A stretch of DNA of 64,000 nt from NCBI RefSeq assembly GCF_018228765.1, contig NZ_CP073695.1, positions 1,364,001-1,428,000 on the forward strand. The letters run 5' to 3'. Below are positions 18,378 to 27,146 of the stretch, piece by piece (position 1 is the first letter of the stretch; each line of letters starts with the position of its first letter). The position numbers were made by a program, and so were the translations under genes. This DNA comes from Halorubrum ruber (GTDB lineage: Archaea; Halobacteriota; Halobacteria; Halobacteriales; Haloferacaceae). The notes under the pieces are model-generated. The model was not told the DNA's origin. It worked only from the letters and a program-made list of their open reading frames with translations, and ran no database searches.

Positions 18378-18516
18378 GTGTCAGCCGAAGAAAACGACTG
18401 AGCGGCCGCGAGGCGGTCGAATTTTCCGTTTTCGCGCGCCGATCCGGCTGTCACAGGCGCCGGAAAGAACCGCCATTATCGGACGTTCAAAACGGCGTTA
18501 GACCGTAGTACGGGTG

Positions 18517-19389
18517 ATGACAGAAGACGTACTCGTCACGGCGGACTGGGTCGAAGACCGCTTGGACCGCTTCCAGGACGACGACTCGGACCTCCGGCTC
18601 GTCGAGATCAACAACCCGACCGTCACCGACGAGTCGGAGTACACGCCCTACGAGGAGGGCCACGTCCCCGGCGCGCTCAACTTCGAGTGGGACGCGGTGT
18701 TCACCGACGAGACCGAGCGCGACATCGTCTCGAAGGCGGACTTCGCGGCCCGAAACGGCGAGGGCGGCATCGACGCCGACACGACGGTCGTCGTGTACGG
18801 CGGCGGCCGCGTCCCGAACTGGTTCGCGCTGTTCGGCTACTGGATCTACAAGTACTACGGCCACGACGACATCCGCGTGATCGACGGCGGGAAGGGGTAC
18901 TGGGTCGAGAACGACTACCCGCTCTCGACCGAAGAGCCCGACTTCACGCCGCGCGACTACGAGGCCCGCGGCCCCTTCGAGAGCGTCCGCGCGTACAAGG
19001 ACGACATCGACAAGGCGATCGAGGAGGGGATCCCGATGGTCGACGTCCGCTCCCCCGAGGAGTTCTCCGGCGAGGTCATCGCGCCCGAGGGGCTCAACGA
19101 GACCGCCCAGCGCGGCGGCCACATCCCCGGCGCCAGCAACGTACCGATCGGCACCACGCTGAACGAGGACGGGACGTTCAAGAGCGCGGACGAGCTCCGC
19201 GAGCTGTACAGCGACGCCGGCGTCGACGGCGACGAATCGACGATCACCTACTGCCGCGTGGGCGAGCGCTCGTCGATCGAGTGGTTCCTGCTCCACGAGC
19301 TGCTCGGCTACGACGACGTCCGCAACTACGACGGCTCGTGGACCGAGTGGGGGAACCTCGTCGGCGCGCCGATCGAGACCGGCGAGTAA
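18517..19389 (+). CDS. Thiosulfate/3-mercaptopyruvate sulfurtransferase (two rhodanese domains)
   Basis: Transfers sulfane sulfur to cyanide or thiols. Two rhodanese domains are visible: the N-terminal one has the HVPGALNFEWD motif but a Gly-rich loop (YGGGRVPN) instead of the catalytic cysteine loop, and the C-terminal one has DVRSPEEFSGE, GHIPGASN and the active-site loop CRVGERS (Cys near residue 246). This arrangement, with only the second domain active, is standard for the family. Length 290 residues from the ATG; a GTG one codon earlier is also possible. Confidence 0.92.
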   Translation: MTEDVLVTADWVEDRLDRFQDDDSDLRLVEINNPTVTDESEYTPYEEGHVPGALNFEWDAVFTDETERDIVSKADFAARNGEGGIDADTTVVVYGGGRVPNWFALFGYWIYKYYGHDDIRVIDGGKGYWVENDYPLSTEEPDFTPRDYEARGPFESVRAYKDDIDKAIEEGIPMVDVRSPEEFSGEVIAPEGLNETAQRGGHIPGASNVPIGTTLNEDGTFKSADELRELYSDAGVDGDESTITYCRVGERSSIEWFLLHELLGYDDVRNYDGSWTEWGNLVGAPIETGE

Positions 19390-19455
19390 GCGAAGCTCGC
19401 GGTCGCTGACCGCCGTACCCCTTTTCAACTACTCCCGACGCGGGGAGTCACCGCC

Positions 19456-21372
19456 TCAGCCCTCCAGCGACGCGACCGCGGTCCGCTCCGCGCCGATTTT
19501 GCGGTCGAGGAAGTCGTCGAGCAGCTCCAGCGAGCGGATCTTCTGGTCGATGTCGCCGGAGCCGTGGCCCTCCTCGCCGAGCTCCTCGTACTCGTAGTCG
19601 ACACCCTCCTCGAAGCCGGCGTCATCGAGCGCGTCGCGGAGGATGCGCGCCTGCGAGACCGGCACCCGCGGGTCGTTGACGCCGTGGACGATCAGGAGGG
19701 GCGCGTCGACGTTTTCGACGTAATTGACGGGGCTGCGCTCGCGGTAGATCGCCTCGTTCTCGTCCGGCTCGCCGAGGTTCTTCACCATGAGCTCCGTCCG
19801 GAAGTGCGGCATGGTGTTCTCGTACATGTCGAACAGGTCGCTGACGCCGACCCACGTGACCCCCGCGGCGTACAGGTCCGGGTACTGGACCATCTGCCAG
19901 TTCGCGGAGTAGCCGCCGTAGGAGCCGCCGTAAACGGCGACGCGGTCCTCGTCGAGCCAGTCGTACTCGTCGAGGACGTGCTCGGCGCCGACCGCCACGT
20001 CGCCCTGCTCGGCGCCGCCCCAGTCGTCGTACAGCTCCTGGACGAACTCGCGGCCACGCCCCGTGGAGCCACGGTAGTTCACCTGGAGGATCGAGTAGCC
20101 GCGCGAGAGCAGGAACTGGACGCGGTAGCTGAACCGCCGGCTGTCGTGGTGTCGCGGGCCGCCGTGCGGGTTGACGATCAGCGGCGAGGGGCGTCGCCCC
20201 GAGTCGAACAGCAGCCCCTCGATCTCGAACTCCTCGTACGGGTCGTGGTCGACCGCGCGCGCCGGCGTTTCGGGGACGCCGTCGGAGGCGAACGAGACCG
20301 TCTCGGGCTCCACGAAGTCGTCCGGGTCGAACGGACCGTACTCCGCGTCGAACAGCGTCTCCGTCTCGTCGGCGCTGAGGTCGTACGCGACTAGTTCCGG
20401 CCGCCGGCTCGACGTCGTCCGGTACGCGAGCAGGCGGTCGTCCGCGAGGCGGCCGTCGGCCACGCTGGCGACGCCGGCCGGGAAGTCGAGCTCGCGGCCC
20501 TCGCCGGTCTCGGCGTCGTAGACGACCGGGACCGTCACGGCGCCGCGCGTCCGGCTCGCGACGAACCGGTCGCCGTCGTCGAGGAAGTGGCTCGGGGACT
20601 CCTCGAACTCGCCCGCGCCGAACCAGGTCACGTCCGCGGCGTCGCCGTCCGGGCTGGCCGCGTCCCCGCCGCCGAGGTCGACGATCCCGGCCCGGCCGAG
20701 GTCGGCGCTGTTGTCCGTGATCAGCAGGCGCTCGCCGTCGGGGCCCCAGTCGGTCGGCACGACCTCCGCGCCGAGGTCGCCGACCCCGAGGTTCCGCGGG
20801 TTCGCGCCGTCCGCGTCCGCGACGTAGGCGTCGAGGTTCTCGTAGGTGTCCGTCTCGTTGGTCGCGTACGCGATCCGGTCGCCGTCGGGCGAGAGCTCGC
20901 CGGCGTTGACCGCGCGGTCGTAGTCGGTGAGCTTCGCCGTCTCGCCGCTCGGCAGGTCGTGGCGGTAGAGGTTCATCTGCCCGTCGCGGCTGGAGCCGAG
21001 CAGGAGCGTTTCGCCGTCCTCGCCCACGTCGTGGAGCCGGATCTGTCCGTCCATCTCGACGACGGGCTCGCTCTCGCCGTCGAGCGACATCGCCCACACG
21101 TCGTGCTGCTCGTCGCCGGCCTCGTCGCGGTGATAGAACAGTCGGTCGCCGCTCGGGTCCCACTTGAACCCGGCCCGGACCGACCGGGGAACGTCGCCGT
21201 CGCTGAGCTGCTCTAGGGAGCCGTCGTCGAGGTCATAGAGGTGAAGCTCGTTGCGGCCGGTGACGTCGTAGTAGAGGGCGACGGTCTCTCCGTCCGGGGA
21301 CACGCGCGGGCTCGCGATCGTCGGCAGCTTCGCGAGTTCGCGCAGTACGTCGGTCTCGTCTGAGTCTGACAT
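19456..21372 (-). CDS. S9 family serine peptidase (prolyl oligopeptidase type)
   Basis: The first 370 or so residues form a beta-propeller of WD/TolB-like repeats (many SPDGDRIAYAT-like strands); the C-terminal alpha/beta-hydrolase domain holds the nucleophile in GGSYGGYS (Ser near 483), Asp in VNDPRVP (near 565) and His in EEGHGSGD (near 604). No signal peptide is seen, suggesting a cytosolic oligopeptidase or acylaminoacyl peptidase. The ATG at 21372 (MSDSDETD) is preferred over a TTG-type start four codons upstream. 638 residues, normal for the family. Confidence 0.92.
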   Translation of the reverse strand: MSDSDETDVLRELAKLPTIASPRVSPDGETVALYYDVTGRNELHLYDLDDGSLEQLSDGDVPRSVRAGFKWDPSGDRLFYHRDEAGDEQHDVWAMSLDGESEPVVEMDGQIRLHDVGEDGETLLLGSSRDGQMNLYRHDLPSGETAKLTDYDRAVNAGELSPDGDRIAYATNETDTYENLDAYVADADGANPRNLGVGDLGAEVVPTDWGPDGERLLITDNSADLGRAGIVDLGGGDAASPDGDAADVTWFGAGEFEESPSHFLDDGDRFVASRTRGAVTVPVVYDAETGEGRELDFPAGVASVADGRLADDRLLAYRTTSSRRPELVAYDLSADETETLFDAEYGPFDPDDFVEPETVSFASDGVPETPARAVDHDPYEEFEIEGLLFDSGRRPSPLIVNPHGGPRHHDSRRFSYRVQFLLSRGYSILQVNYRGSTGRGREFVQELYDDWGGAEQGDVAVGAEHVLDEYDWLDEDRVAVYGGSYGGYSANWQMVQYPDLYAAGVTWVGVSDLFDMYENTMPHFRTELMVKNLGEPDENEAIYRERSPVNYVENVDAPLLIVHGVNDPRVPVSQARILRDALDDAGFEEGVDYEYEELGEEGHGSGDIDQKIRSLELLDDFLDRKIGAERTAVASLEG

Positions 21373-21409
21373 CCATGTCAACACGGTGACGGCTCCCTAT
21401 TCAACGTTT

Positions 21410-21430
21410 CCGCCGCGGACCCCGCGGCGG
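21410..21430. promoter_or_regulatory. Perfect 9-bp inverted repeat in divergent promoter region
   Basis: CCGCCGCGG, a 3-base loop ACC and CCGCGGCGG form a perfect dyad between the divergently transcribed S9 peptidase and photolyase genes. It may act as an operator or simply as a hairpin; high GC content makes chance dyads more likely here. Confidence 0.3.
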
Positions 21431-21472
21431 CCGACAGGCCCTTGCGCCGCCGGTCCGTTACCACTAATTCAC

Positions 21473-23074
21473 ATGACCGCGGGCGACGCCGGGCTCCCGT
21501 CGAGCCCCGACTCGGAAGCGATCCGGTCGCTCTCCGGCGCGCCGGGAACCGTCGTCTGGCACCGCGCCGACCTGCGGATCGCAGACAACCCGGCGGTCGC
21601 GGCGGCCGCCGACGAGGCTGACCGAATCCTCCCGCTGTTCGTCTTCGACCCCGGCTTCCATGACGAGCGCGGCGCGGCCTGCGACGCGCGGATCGAGTTC
21701 CTCCACGACTGCCTGCGCGACCTCGACCGCCAGTACCGCGACGTCGACGGTGCCGGGCTGACGTACGCCCACGGCGACCCGATCGACGTGCTGGGGCGGT
21801 TCGTCGACGCCGGCTGGGACGTCGTCGCGAGCGCGAGCCCGACCGGTCGGTACGGGCGCCGCCGCGACGAGCGCGCCCGCGAGCGGCTCGGTGTCCGCTT
21901 CGTCGCTGGCGACGGACTGGTCCGCGACGCGGACCGCCCCCGCGAGGGCTGGAGCGATCACGTCGAGTCGTGGCTCGCGGCCGACCCGTTCGACTGGGAC
22001 CCCCGATCCGTCGCGGTCGACGGCGTCGAGACCGGGATCGACCCCGAAGCGGTCGCCGACGCGTACGACGTCAAGTCGACGAAGACGCGCGTCCCGACCG
22101 GCGGGCGCGAGGCCGGCCGCGAGCGCCTCCGCGCGTTCACCGAACGGATCGCGGAATACCCCGGCTCCATCTCCTCGCCGGTCGACGCCCGCGACGGAAC
22201 GAGCGGCCTTTCCCCCTATCTGCGGTTCGGCTGCCTCTCGGTCCGCGAGGTCCACCGGCACGTCGACGAGAAGGTGCCCGACGGCCGCGGCAAGTCGATG
22301 TTCGTCTCCCGCCTCTACTGGAACCGCCACTACACCCAGAAGCTGCTCGACTGGCCGGGATGGCTCGACCGCGCCGTCAACCCCGTCTACGAGGGGTTCA
22401 ACCACGACCGACACGATCCCGACCTCGTCGCGGCGTGGAAGCGCGGCGAGACCGGGTTCCCGATGGTCGACGCGAGCATGCGCTGTCTGCGGGAGACGGG
22501 GTGGCTCAACTTCCGGATGCGGGCGCTGTGCGCCTCCGTCTACTTCCATATCCTCCAGCAGCCGTGGAAGATCGGCGCGGACCACTTCTACGAGCACCTG
22601 ATCGACGACGACGCCGCGATCAACTACACCCAGTGGCAGTCGCAGTGCGGGCTGGTCGGCCGTCCCGGTCTGCGATTGTACGACCCCCGCAAGCAGGTGC
22701 GCGATCAGGATCCGGACGGCGAGTTCGTCACGCGGTGGGTCCCCGAACTCGACCCGCTGCCGGCCGCACACCTCGACGCCCCCGAGAAGGCGCCCCTCGC
22801 GGTCCAGCGCGAGGTCGGCGTCCGGGTCGGCGAGGAGTACCCGTACCCGGTCGTCGACTACGAGGCGGCCCGCAGCGAGTTCCGCGAGCGGTACGGCGCG
22901 GTCCACGGCGCGGCCGCGGCGCGACTCGGCGAGGAGGAGACAGCGCGTCGCGCGTCGCTGTCTGGCGGGATCGAGGCCGCACGGTCGATCGCGGCCGAGC
23001 GCGGCGAGCCGGGGAGAGCGGACGCGACCGACGCCGGCGGGACCTCTCAGACCGGCCTCGACGACTTCGGGTGA
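21473..23074 (+). CDS. DNA photolyase/cryptochrome family protein
   Basis: Light-driven flavoenzyme that repairs UV-induced pyrimidine dimers. The N-terminal antenna domain begins VVWHRADLRIADNPA. The FAD domain shows TSGLSPYLRFGCLSVREV, the Arg/Trp-rich YWNRHYTQKL region, GFPMVDASMRCLRETGW and the NYTQWQSQCG segment. Class I-type architecture; 533 residues. The ATG at 21473 is used because the upstream extension overlaps the divergent promoter and lacks haloarchaeal composition. The last residues read QTGLDDFG, resembling a PCNA-interacting peptide (see findings). Whether it is a CPD photolyase or a cryptochrome-like variant is not resolved. Confidence 0.88.
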   Translation: MTAGDAGLPSSPDSEAIRSLSGAPGTVVWHRADLRIADNPAVAAAADEADRILPLFVFDPGFHDERGAACDARIEFLHDCLRDLDRQYRDVDGAGLTYAHGDPIDVLGRFVDAGWDVVASASPTGRYGRRRDERARERLGVRFVAGDGLVRDADRPREGWSDHVESWLAADPFDWDPRSVAVDGVETGIDPEAVADAYDVKSTKTRVPTGGREAGRERLRAFTERIAEYPGSISSPVDARDGTSGLSPYLRFGCLSVREVHRHVDEKVPDGRGKSMFVSRLYWNRHYTQKLLDWPGWLDRAVNPVYEGFNHDRHDPDLVAAWKRGETGFPMVDASMRCLRETGWLNFRMRALCASVYFHILQQPWKIGADHFYEHLIDDDAAINYTQWQSQCGLVGRPGLRLYDPRKQVRDQDPDGEFVTRWVPELDPLPAAHLDAPEKAPLAVQREVGVRVGEEYPYPVVDYEAARSEFRERYGAVHGAAAARLGEEETARRASLSGGIEAARSIAAERGEPGRADATDAGGTSQTGLDDFG

Positions 23075-23202
23075 GGCGGGCCGAGCGTCCCCGCCGATTC
23101 CCGCCGCCCACCGTGCGAGCGTCCGCCCGATCAGACCGAGCGCGACGACCCGAGATACCGACGGTGGAAAGGTTCATACGGTCGTGTGCCGTATTGTAGC
23201 GC

Positions 23203-23436
23203 ATGAACCAAAACGTCGGTGCGACGGACAAGCGCGTCAGGACCGCGGTCGGCGCTCTTGCCGGTGTCGCCTCGTTAGCTACGCTCGCCAACGCCGCGCC
23301 GCTCCCCGCCATCGCGGCTCCGGTGCTCGGCGTCGTCGCCCTCATGATGCTCGGGACCGCCGCGACCGGGACCTGCGGCCTGTATTCGCTGCTCGGCGTC
23401 GACACCTGTCCGGCCGACGCCGGCGGCTCGCGCTGA
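23203..23436 (+). CDS. DUF2892 (YgaP-like membrane domain) protein
   Basis: A 77-residue protein starting MNQNVGATDKRVRTAVGAL, which is the typical N-terminus of DUF2892 proteins, followed by two short membrane helices around residues 20-36 and 40-55 and the conserved TGTCGLYSLLGVDTC end with two cysteines. Related domains follow rhodanese modules in bacterial YgaP; here it stands alone. A TTCATAC stretch about 30 bases upstream could be its TATA box. Confidence 0.82.
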   Translation: MNQNVGATDKRVRTAVGALAGVASLATLANAAPLPAIAAPVLGVVALMMLGTAATGTCGLYSLLGVDTCPADAGGSR

Positions 23437-23609
23437 CCCCCGACGCTGGCCTATTTTAAGAATAGAGGCTCTTAGGAACGCGGTTTTTGCCGAAGTGGAC
23501 GGCAGTCTCAAGTGTCGCGGATGCGTATCGTTCCCATGCGCGACAGTAGTCCGAGTAGGCGGCGTCTCGCGGCGGCCCGTGACCGCACCCGAGCCGGAGT
23601 GATCGCCCC

Positions 23610-24842
23610 GTGAGCGGCGACCCGACCGTCCTCGTGATCGGCGGCGGCGCGACGGGAACGGGCGTCGCCCGCGACCTTTCAATGCGCGGGGTCGACGTCG
23701 CGCTCGTCGACCGCGGGGGGCTCGGCAGCGGCACCTCCGGCCGGTCGCACGGCCTCCTCCACAGCGGCGCCCGGTACGCCGAGGCCGACGCCGAGGGGGC
23801 GCGCGAGTGTATCGAGGAGAACCGGACGCTCAGGTCGATCGCCGGCGCCTGCGTCCGCGACACCGGCGGCCTGTTCGTCCGCCTCGACGGCGACGACCCC
23901 GACTACTTAGAGGAGAAACTCGCCGCCTGCGAGTCGCTCGGGATCGAGACCGAACGCCTCGACGGCGACGACGCCCGCGAGGCGGCGCCGGGGCTCGCGG
24001 ACGAGGTCGAGGCGGCGTTCCGGGTCCCCGACGGCGCCATCTACCCGTCGCGGTTAGTCGCGGCCAACGCCGCCGACGCCGAGCGGCGCGGGGCGAGCGT
24101 CTATCCCCACGCGCCGGTGGAGGACGTGACGGTCCGCGACGGCGAGGTTGCGTCCGTCAGCGTCGGCGGTTCGGTCGACGCGACGCTGTCGCCCGACGTC
24201 GTCGTCAACGCCACCGGCGCGTGGGCGGACTCGATCGCGGAGCTGGCGGGCGTCGAGGTCGGGATGGCGCCGAGCCGCGGCGTGATGGTCTCCGTCGAGT
24301 ACGAGGGACTCGGCCCGGTGTTGAACCGGTGTCGCGACCCCGACGACGGCGACATCGTGGTCCCCCACGAGGGCGAGGTCGTGTTGGGGACGACGAGCGT
24401 CCCCGTCTCCGATCCCGACGACTACGAGACCGCCGACTGGGAGGTGGAGCGCTCCGTCGAGGAGTGCGCCGCGATGCTCCCCGCGGTCGCGGACGCGCCG
24501 ACCGTGCGGACCTGGTGGGGCGTTCGACCCCTCTACGAGCCGGACGAGGCCGGGCAGGACCGCCGCGGGATCTCCCGCGGGTTCACGCTGCTCGACCACG
24601 AGCGCGACGGCGCCGACGGCCTCTACAGCGTCGTGGGCGGCAAGCTGACCACCTACCGACAGATGGCGGAGACGACCGCGGACCGCGTCTGCGACCGCCT
24701 CGGGGTCGAAGCCGCCTGCGAGACCGCGGACGAGCCGCTCGCGCACGCCGACGACCCCGAGCGGTTAGACGAACTCGTGGCGGAGTACGGCGGGGCGAAC
24801 CCCACCGACGCCGACGTGGTCGACGCGCCGGCGGACGACTGA
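23610..24842 (+). CDS. FAD-dependent oxidoreductase, glycerol-3-phosphate dehydrogenase (GlpA/GlpD)-like
   Basis: The N-terminal VLVIGGGATGTGVARDLSMRG motif binds FAD, followed by SGTSGRSHGLLHSGARY, the substrate-side signature of GlpA/GlpD enzymes that oxidise glycerol-3-phosphate. The C-terminal YSVVGGKLTTYRQMAE motif is also typical. At 410 residues it ends soon after the FAD domain and lacks the C-terminal [2Fe-2S]/BFD-like region of full-length GlpA, and no glpB, glpC or glpK gene is next to it. It may therefore act on a related hydroxy acid. GTG start. Confidence 0.78.
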   Translation: MSGDPTVLVIGGGATGTGVARDLSMRGVDVALVDRGGLGSGTSGRSHGLLHSGARYAEADAEGARECIEENRTLRSIAGACVRDTGGLFVRLDGDDPDYLEEKLAACESLGIETERLDGDDAREAAPGLADEVEAAFRVPDGAIYPSRLVAANAADAERRGASVYPHAPVEDVTVRDGEVASVSVGGSVDATLSPDVVVNATGAWADSIAELAGVEVGMAPSRGVMVSVEYEGLGPVLNRCRDPDDGDIVVPHEGEVVLGTTSVPVSDPDDYETADWEVERSVEECAAMLPAVADAPTVRTWWGVRPLYEPDEAGQDRRGISRGFTLLDHERDGADGLYSVVGGKLTTYRQMAETTADRVCDRLGVEAACETADEPLAHADDPERLDELVAEYGGANPTDADVVDAPADD

Positions 24843-24932
24843 CCCGGCCGGATCGCCGGATCGCCGCGGGACCCCGGCGGGGGTTCGAGGCTGAACCACG
24901 GGGTTGAGGCCCCGCCGGTGAGACCGATCGGT

Positions 24933-25340
24933 ATGCCAGTCGCGACGGTCGGCGAGACGGCGACCAACGAGGTAACGGTGACCGAGGAGACGATCGAGGC
25001 GTTCGCGGAGCTCTCGGGCGACGAGAACCCGATCCACCTCGACGACGAGTACGCCGCCGAGACGATGTTCAGCGGCCGCGTCGCGCACGGAATCATATCC
25101 GCGGCCGTCGTCTCCGGAGCGCTCGCGCGGCTCTCCGGCGACATCGTCTACCTCTCTCAAGACCTCTCTTTCGAGAAGCCGGTCTACCCCGGCGAGACGG
25201 TCGAAGCGAGCGTCAGCGTCATCGACGACCTCGGCGGCGACCGGCTCGCGGTCGAGACGACTGCGACCGTCCCGGAGCGCGACGAGCGCGTCCTCTCGGG
25301 CGAGGCGACGGTGCTGTCGGTGCCGCACGGCGACGAGTAA
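24933..25340 (+). CDS. MaoC-like (R)-specific enoyl-CoA hydratase
   Basis: Single hot-dog fold of 135 residues. The FAELSGDENPIHLDDEYA segment supplies the catalytic Asp and His of the hydratase-2 motif, and FSGRVAHGIISAAVVSGAL follows as in PhaJ-type proteins. Such enzymes hydrate trans-2-enoyl-CoA in fatty-acid breakdown or polyhydroxyalkanoate synthesis. The ATG at 24933 (MPVATVGET) is taken as the start. It lies upstream of, and convergent to, a thiolase-fold synthase, separated from it by a structured repeat. Confidence 0.87.
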   Translation: MPVATVGETATNEVTVTEETIEAFAELSGDENPIHLDDEYAAETMFSGRVAHGIISAAVVSGALARLSGDIVYLSQDLSFEKPVYPGETVEASVSVIDDLGGDRLAVETTATVPERDERVLSGEATVLSVPHGDE

Positions 25341-25398
25341 CTGACCGATGACAGCAGCCGCCCGGTCGGTATTGTTTATAAATAATCGACGAGTCGAG

Positions 25399-25698
25399 GC
25401 GGTGGCGCGTGCCTCCGAGCGTCCGAAGGACGCGAGGAGCACGCGCGAGGGAGTCGCTGGCGCCGGTGGCGCCAGCGACGAGGTTGGGGAGGGGTGAGGT
25501 GCTGTGCGGGGCGGTGCGGGGTGGGACTCAAAGGGGCAGTCGCGAGGCGGGCGCAGGCGTTCACGAGAGCGAAGCTCTCGTGAGCCAATCAGAACGCTTC
25601 GCGTTCTGATGACGACGTAAGCACCGCAAGGAGCGAGCAGCGCGAGCGACTGAGGAGCACAGCGAGCGTGCGCCCGCCTCGCGGCTGGGGCTTTGACG
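25399..25698 (+). repeat. Dispersed structured element, copy 3, core
   Basis: Hairpin A spans 25405-25446 with lower stem GCGCGTG/CACGCGC, bulged C, CTCC/GGAG, GA/GA internal loop and GCGTCC GAA GGACGC. Hairpin B (25453-25479) is a perfect 12-bp stem in which the usual GA/GA mismatch is replaced by TG/CA Watson-Crick pairs. The long stem C runs from CTCAAAG at 25527 to CTTTG near 25694. Two extra 10-bp hairpins lie inside: 25561-25583 (loop GAA) and 25588-25610 (loop TTC). A TTTATAA box sits just upstream at 25375-25381. Confidence 0.8.
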
Positions 25699-25940
25699 GT
25701 GTTCGCCGCCAAATCGCTAGCAGCTATTTATAAATAAGCGGCCGAGGATGTGGCGGTATTCGTCCCCGAACCGCTAGCGACGAGTTATAAATGAGCGACC
25801 GGAATCCGGAAGCGCTCGCCGAGATTTGATGGACTCTATTTATAAAATCGTCCGGTTCAAGCGAAACCACGTAAAGACGTTCTGAGCGACGGTCCTGCGA
25901 GGTTGCGGGACACGCCCCACGCCTCGCTATTTATAAGCGG
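25699..25940 (+). repeat. Tail of copy 3 with repeated TTTATAA boxes
   Basis: The stretch between the core and the next gene carries a series of TATA-like boxes at about 60- to 90-base spacing (near 25727, 25790, 25842 and 25930) with GCGGCCGAGG/GCGACCGG blocks that look like decayed copies of the CGGCTGGGG unit. The last box is only about 10 bases from the stop codon of the convergent synthase gene. Confidence 0.55.
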
Positions 25941-26996
25941 TCAGCCGTGCCACCGAACGACGGTCGCGGACCACGTGTACCCCGTTCCGGCCGCGAGCAG
26001 GCAGACGAGGTCGCCCGGTTCCAGCCGACCCGTCTCGACGCCGCGCTCCGTGGCCAGCGCCTGGTCGACGCTCTGGACGTGGCCGTACTCGTCGAGGTAG
26101 TAGCCGTCGCTCGCTGGGTCGAGCCCGAGCTCATCGAGGACGCGCTCGTGGAACGACCGCTTCATGTGGGTGAGCGCGACGTAATCGAGGTCGTCGCGGT
26201 CGAACCCGGACCGCTCCAAGGCGGTGTCGGCGACCGAGAGGTACGCGGGCAGCGACACCGGCCCCAAACGCTCCTTCATCCCCTCCGGGTCCGGGACGTC
26301 GAGCGTGTGGAGCCCCTCGCGGACGGTTTCCTCGCTCGGCGGGCGCTTCGATCCCCCGGCGGGCATCACCACGTCGTCGGCGAACGAGCCGTCGGTCTCC
26401 GCCGCGCTCGCGCGGACGGTCGCCCGCGCTCGGCCGTCGAAGGGGTCGCCGTCGGCCGACCCGTCCCCGCCGTCGTCGACCGCCTCGACCACGAACGCGC
26501 TCGCGCCGCTGCCGAAGTTGAACATGAACGAGCTGTCCTCGTTGCCGTAGTCGACGAGGTCCTCCTCGCGGCTGGCGGCGACGAGCAGCGCGGCGTCGAT
26601 CGGCTCCGTCTCCAGCTGGGCGGTCACCTGCCGGAGCGCGATCGGCGCGCCCGCACAGAGCGTGTAGCTCTCGGTCGCATAGGCGTTCGTCGCCCCCAGC
26701 CGGTCGGTGATCGCCGCCGCCGCCGACCAGACGACGTGGTCCTTGTACTCGGAGCCGTGGTAGACGACGACGTCGAGGTCGGTCGGGTCGACGTCCGCGT
26801 CCGCCAGCGCGGCCTCGGCCGCCTTCACGGACATGTCGGTCGCGTGGTCGCCGTCCGGCGGGCAGACGCGCTTCTCGCGGACGCCCATCTTCTCGACGAC
26901 GACCGCCTCCGGGATCCCGCTCTCCGCGGCGATCGCTTCGCCCGTGACGGTCTCGTCCGGGACGTACGTCCCGAGTCCGGTGATCCCGACGGTCAT
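25941..26996 (-). CDS. Thiolase-fold condensing enzyme (KAS III/HMG-CoA synthase-like)
   Basis: A 351-residue protein with the two-lobed ketoacyl-synthase III fold. It starts MTVGITGLGTYVPDETV. The catalytic cysteine is Cys114 in YTLCAGAP, the histidine lies in LTHMKRSFHE (about 276), and the position usually held by Asn is occupied by His in DEYGHVQSVD (about 304). These features place it near archaeal HMG-CoA synthase or FabH-like enzymes, condensing acyl-CoA units, but the Asn-to-His change makes a classical FabH reaction doubtful. Neighbouring acyl-CoA genes (MaoC hydratase, acyl-CoA synthetase) fit acyl-CoA chemistry. Confidence 0.8.
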   Translation of the reverse strand: MTVGITGLGTYVPDETVTGEAIAAESGIPEAVVVEKMGVREKRVCPPDGDHATDMSVKAAEAALADADVDPTDLDVVVYHGSEYKDHVVWSAAAAITDRLGATNAYATESYTLCAGAPIALRQVTAQLETEPIDAALLVAASREEDLVDYGNEDSSFMFNFGSGASAFVVEAVDDGGDGSADGDPFDGRARATVRASAAETDGSFADDVVMPAGGSKRPPSEETVREGLHTLDVPDPEGMKERLGPVSLPAYLSVADTALERSGFDRDDLDYVALTHMKRSFHERVLDELGLDPASDGYYLDEYGHVQSVDQALATERGVETGRLEPGDLVCLLAAGTGYTWSATVVRWHG

Positions 26997-27146
26997 GCTC
27001 TTCTTCGATGCCGCGTTCGGTCCGTTTCGTCCTGTCGCGTTCGAGCCCTCTCGTCGTGTCGCGTGGTGTCGATCATGTGTCGTAAGTCCGAATCGTAGCG
27101 TATCGCCGTTCCGCGTCCGCCGCGACAGCGCGGCGGGCCCGCGACG

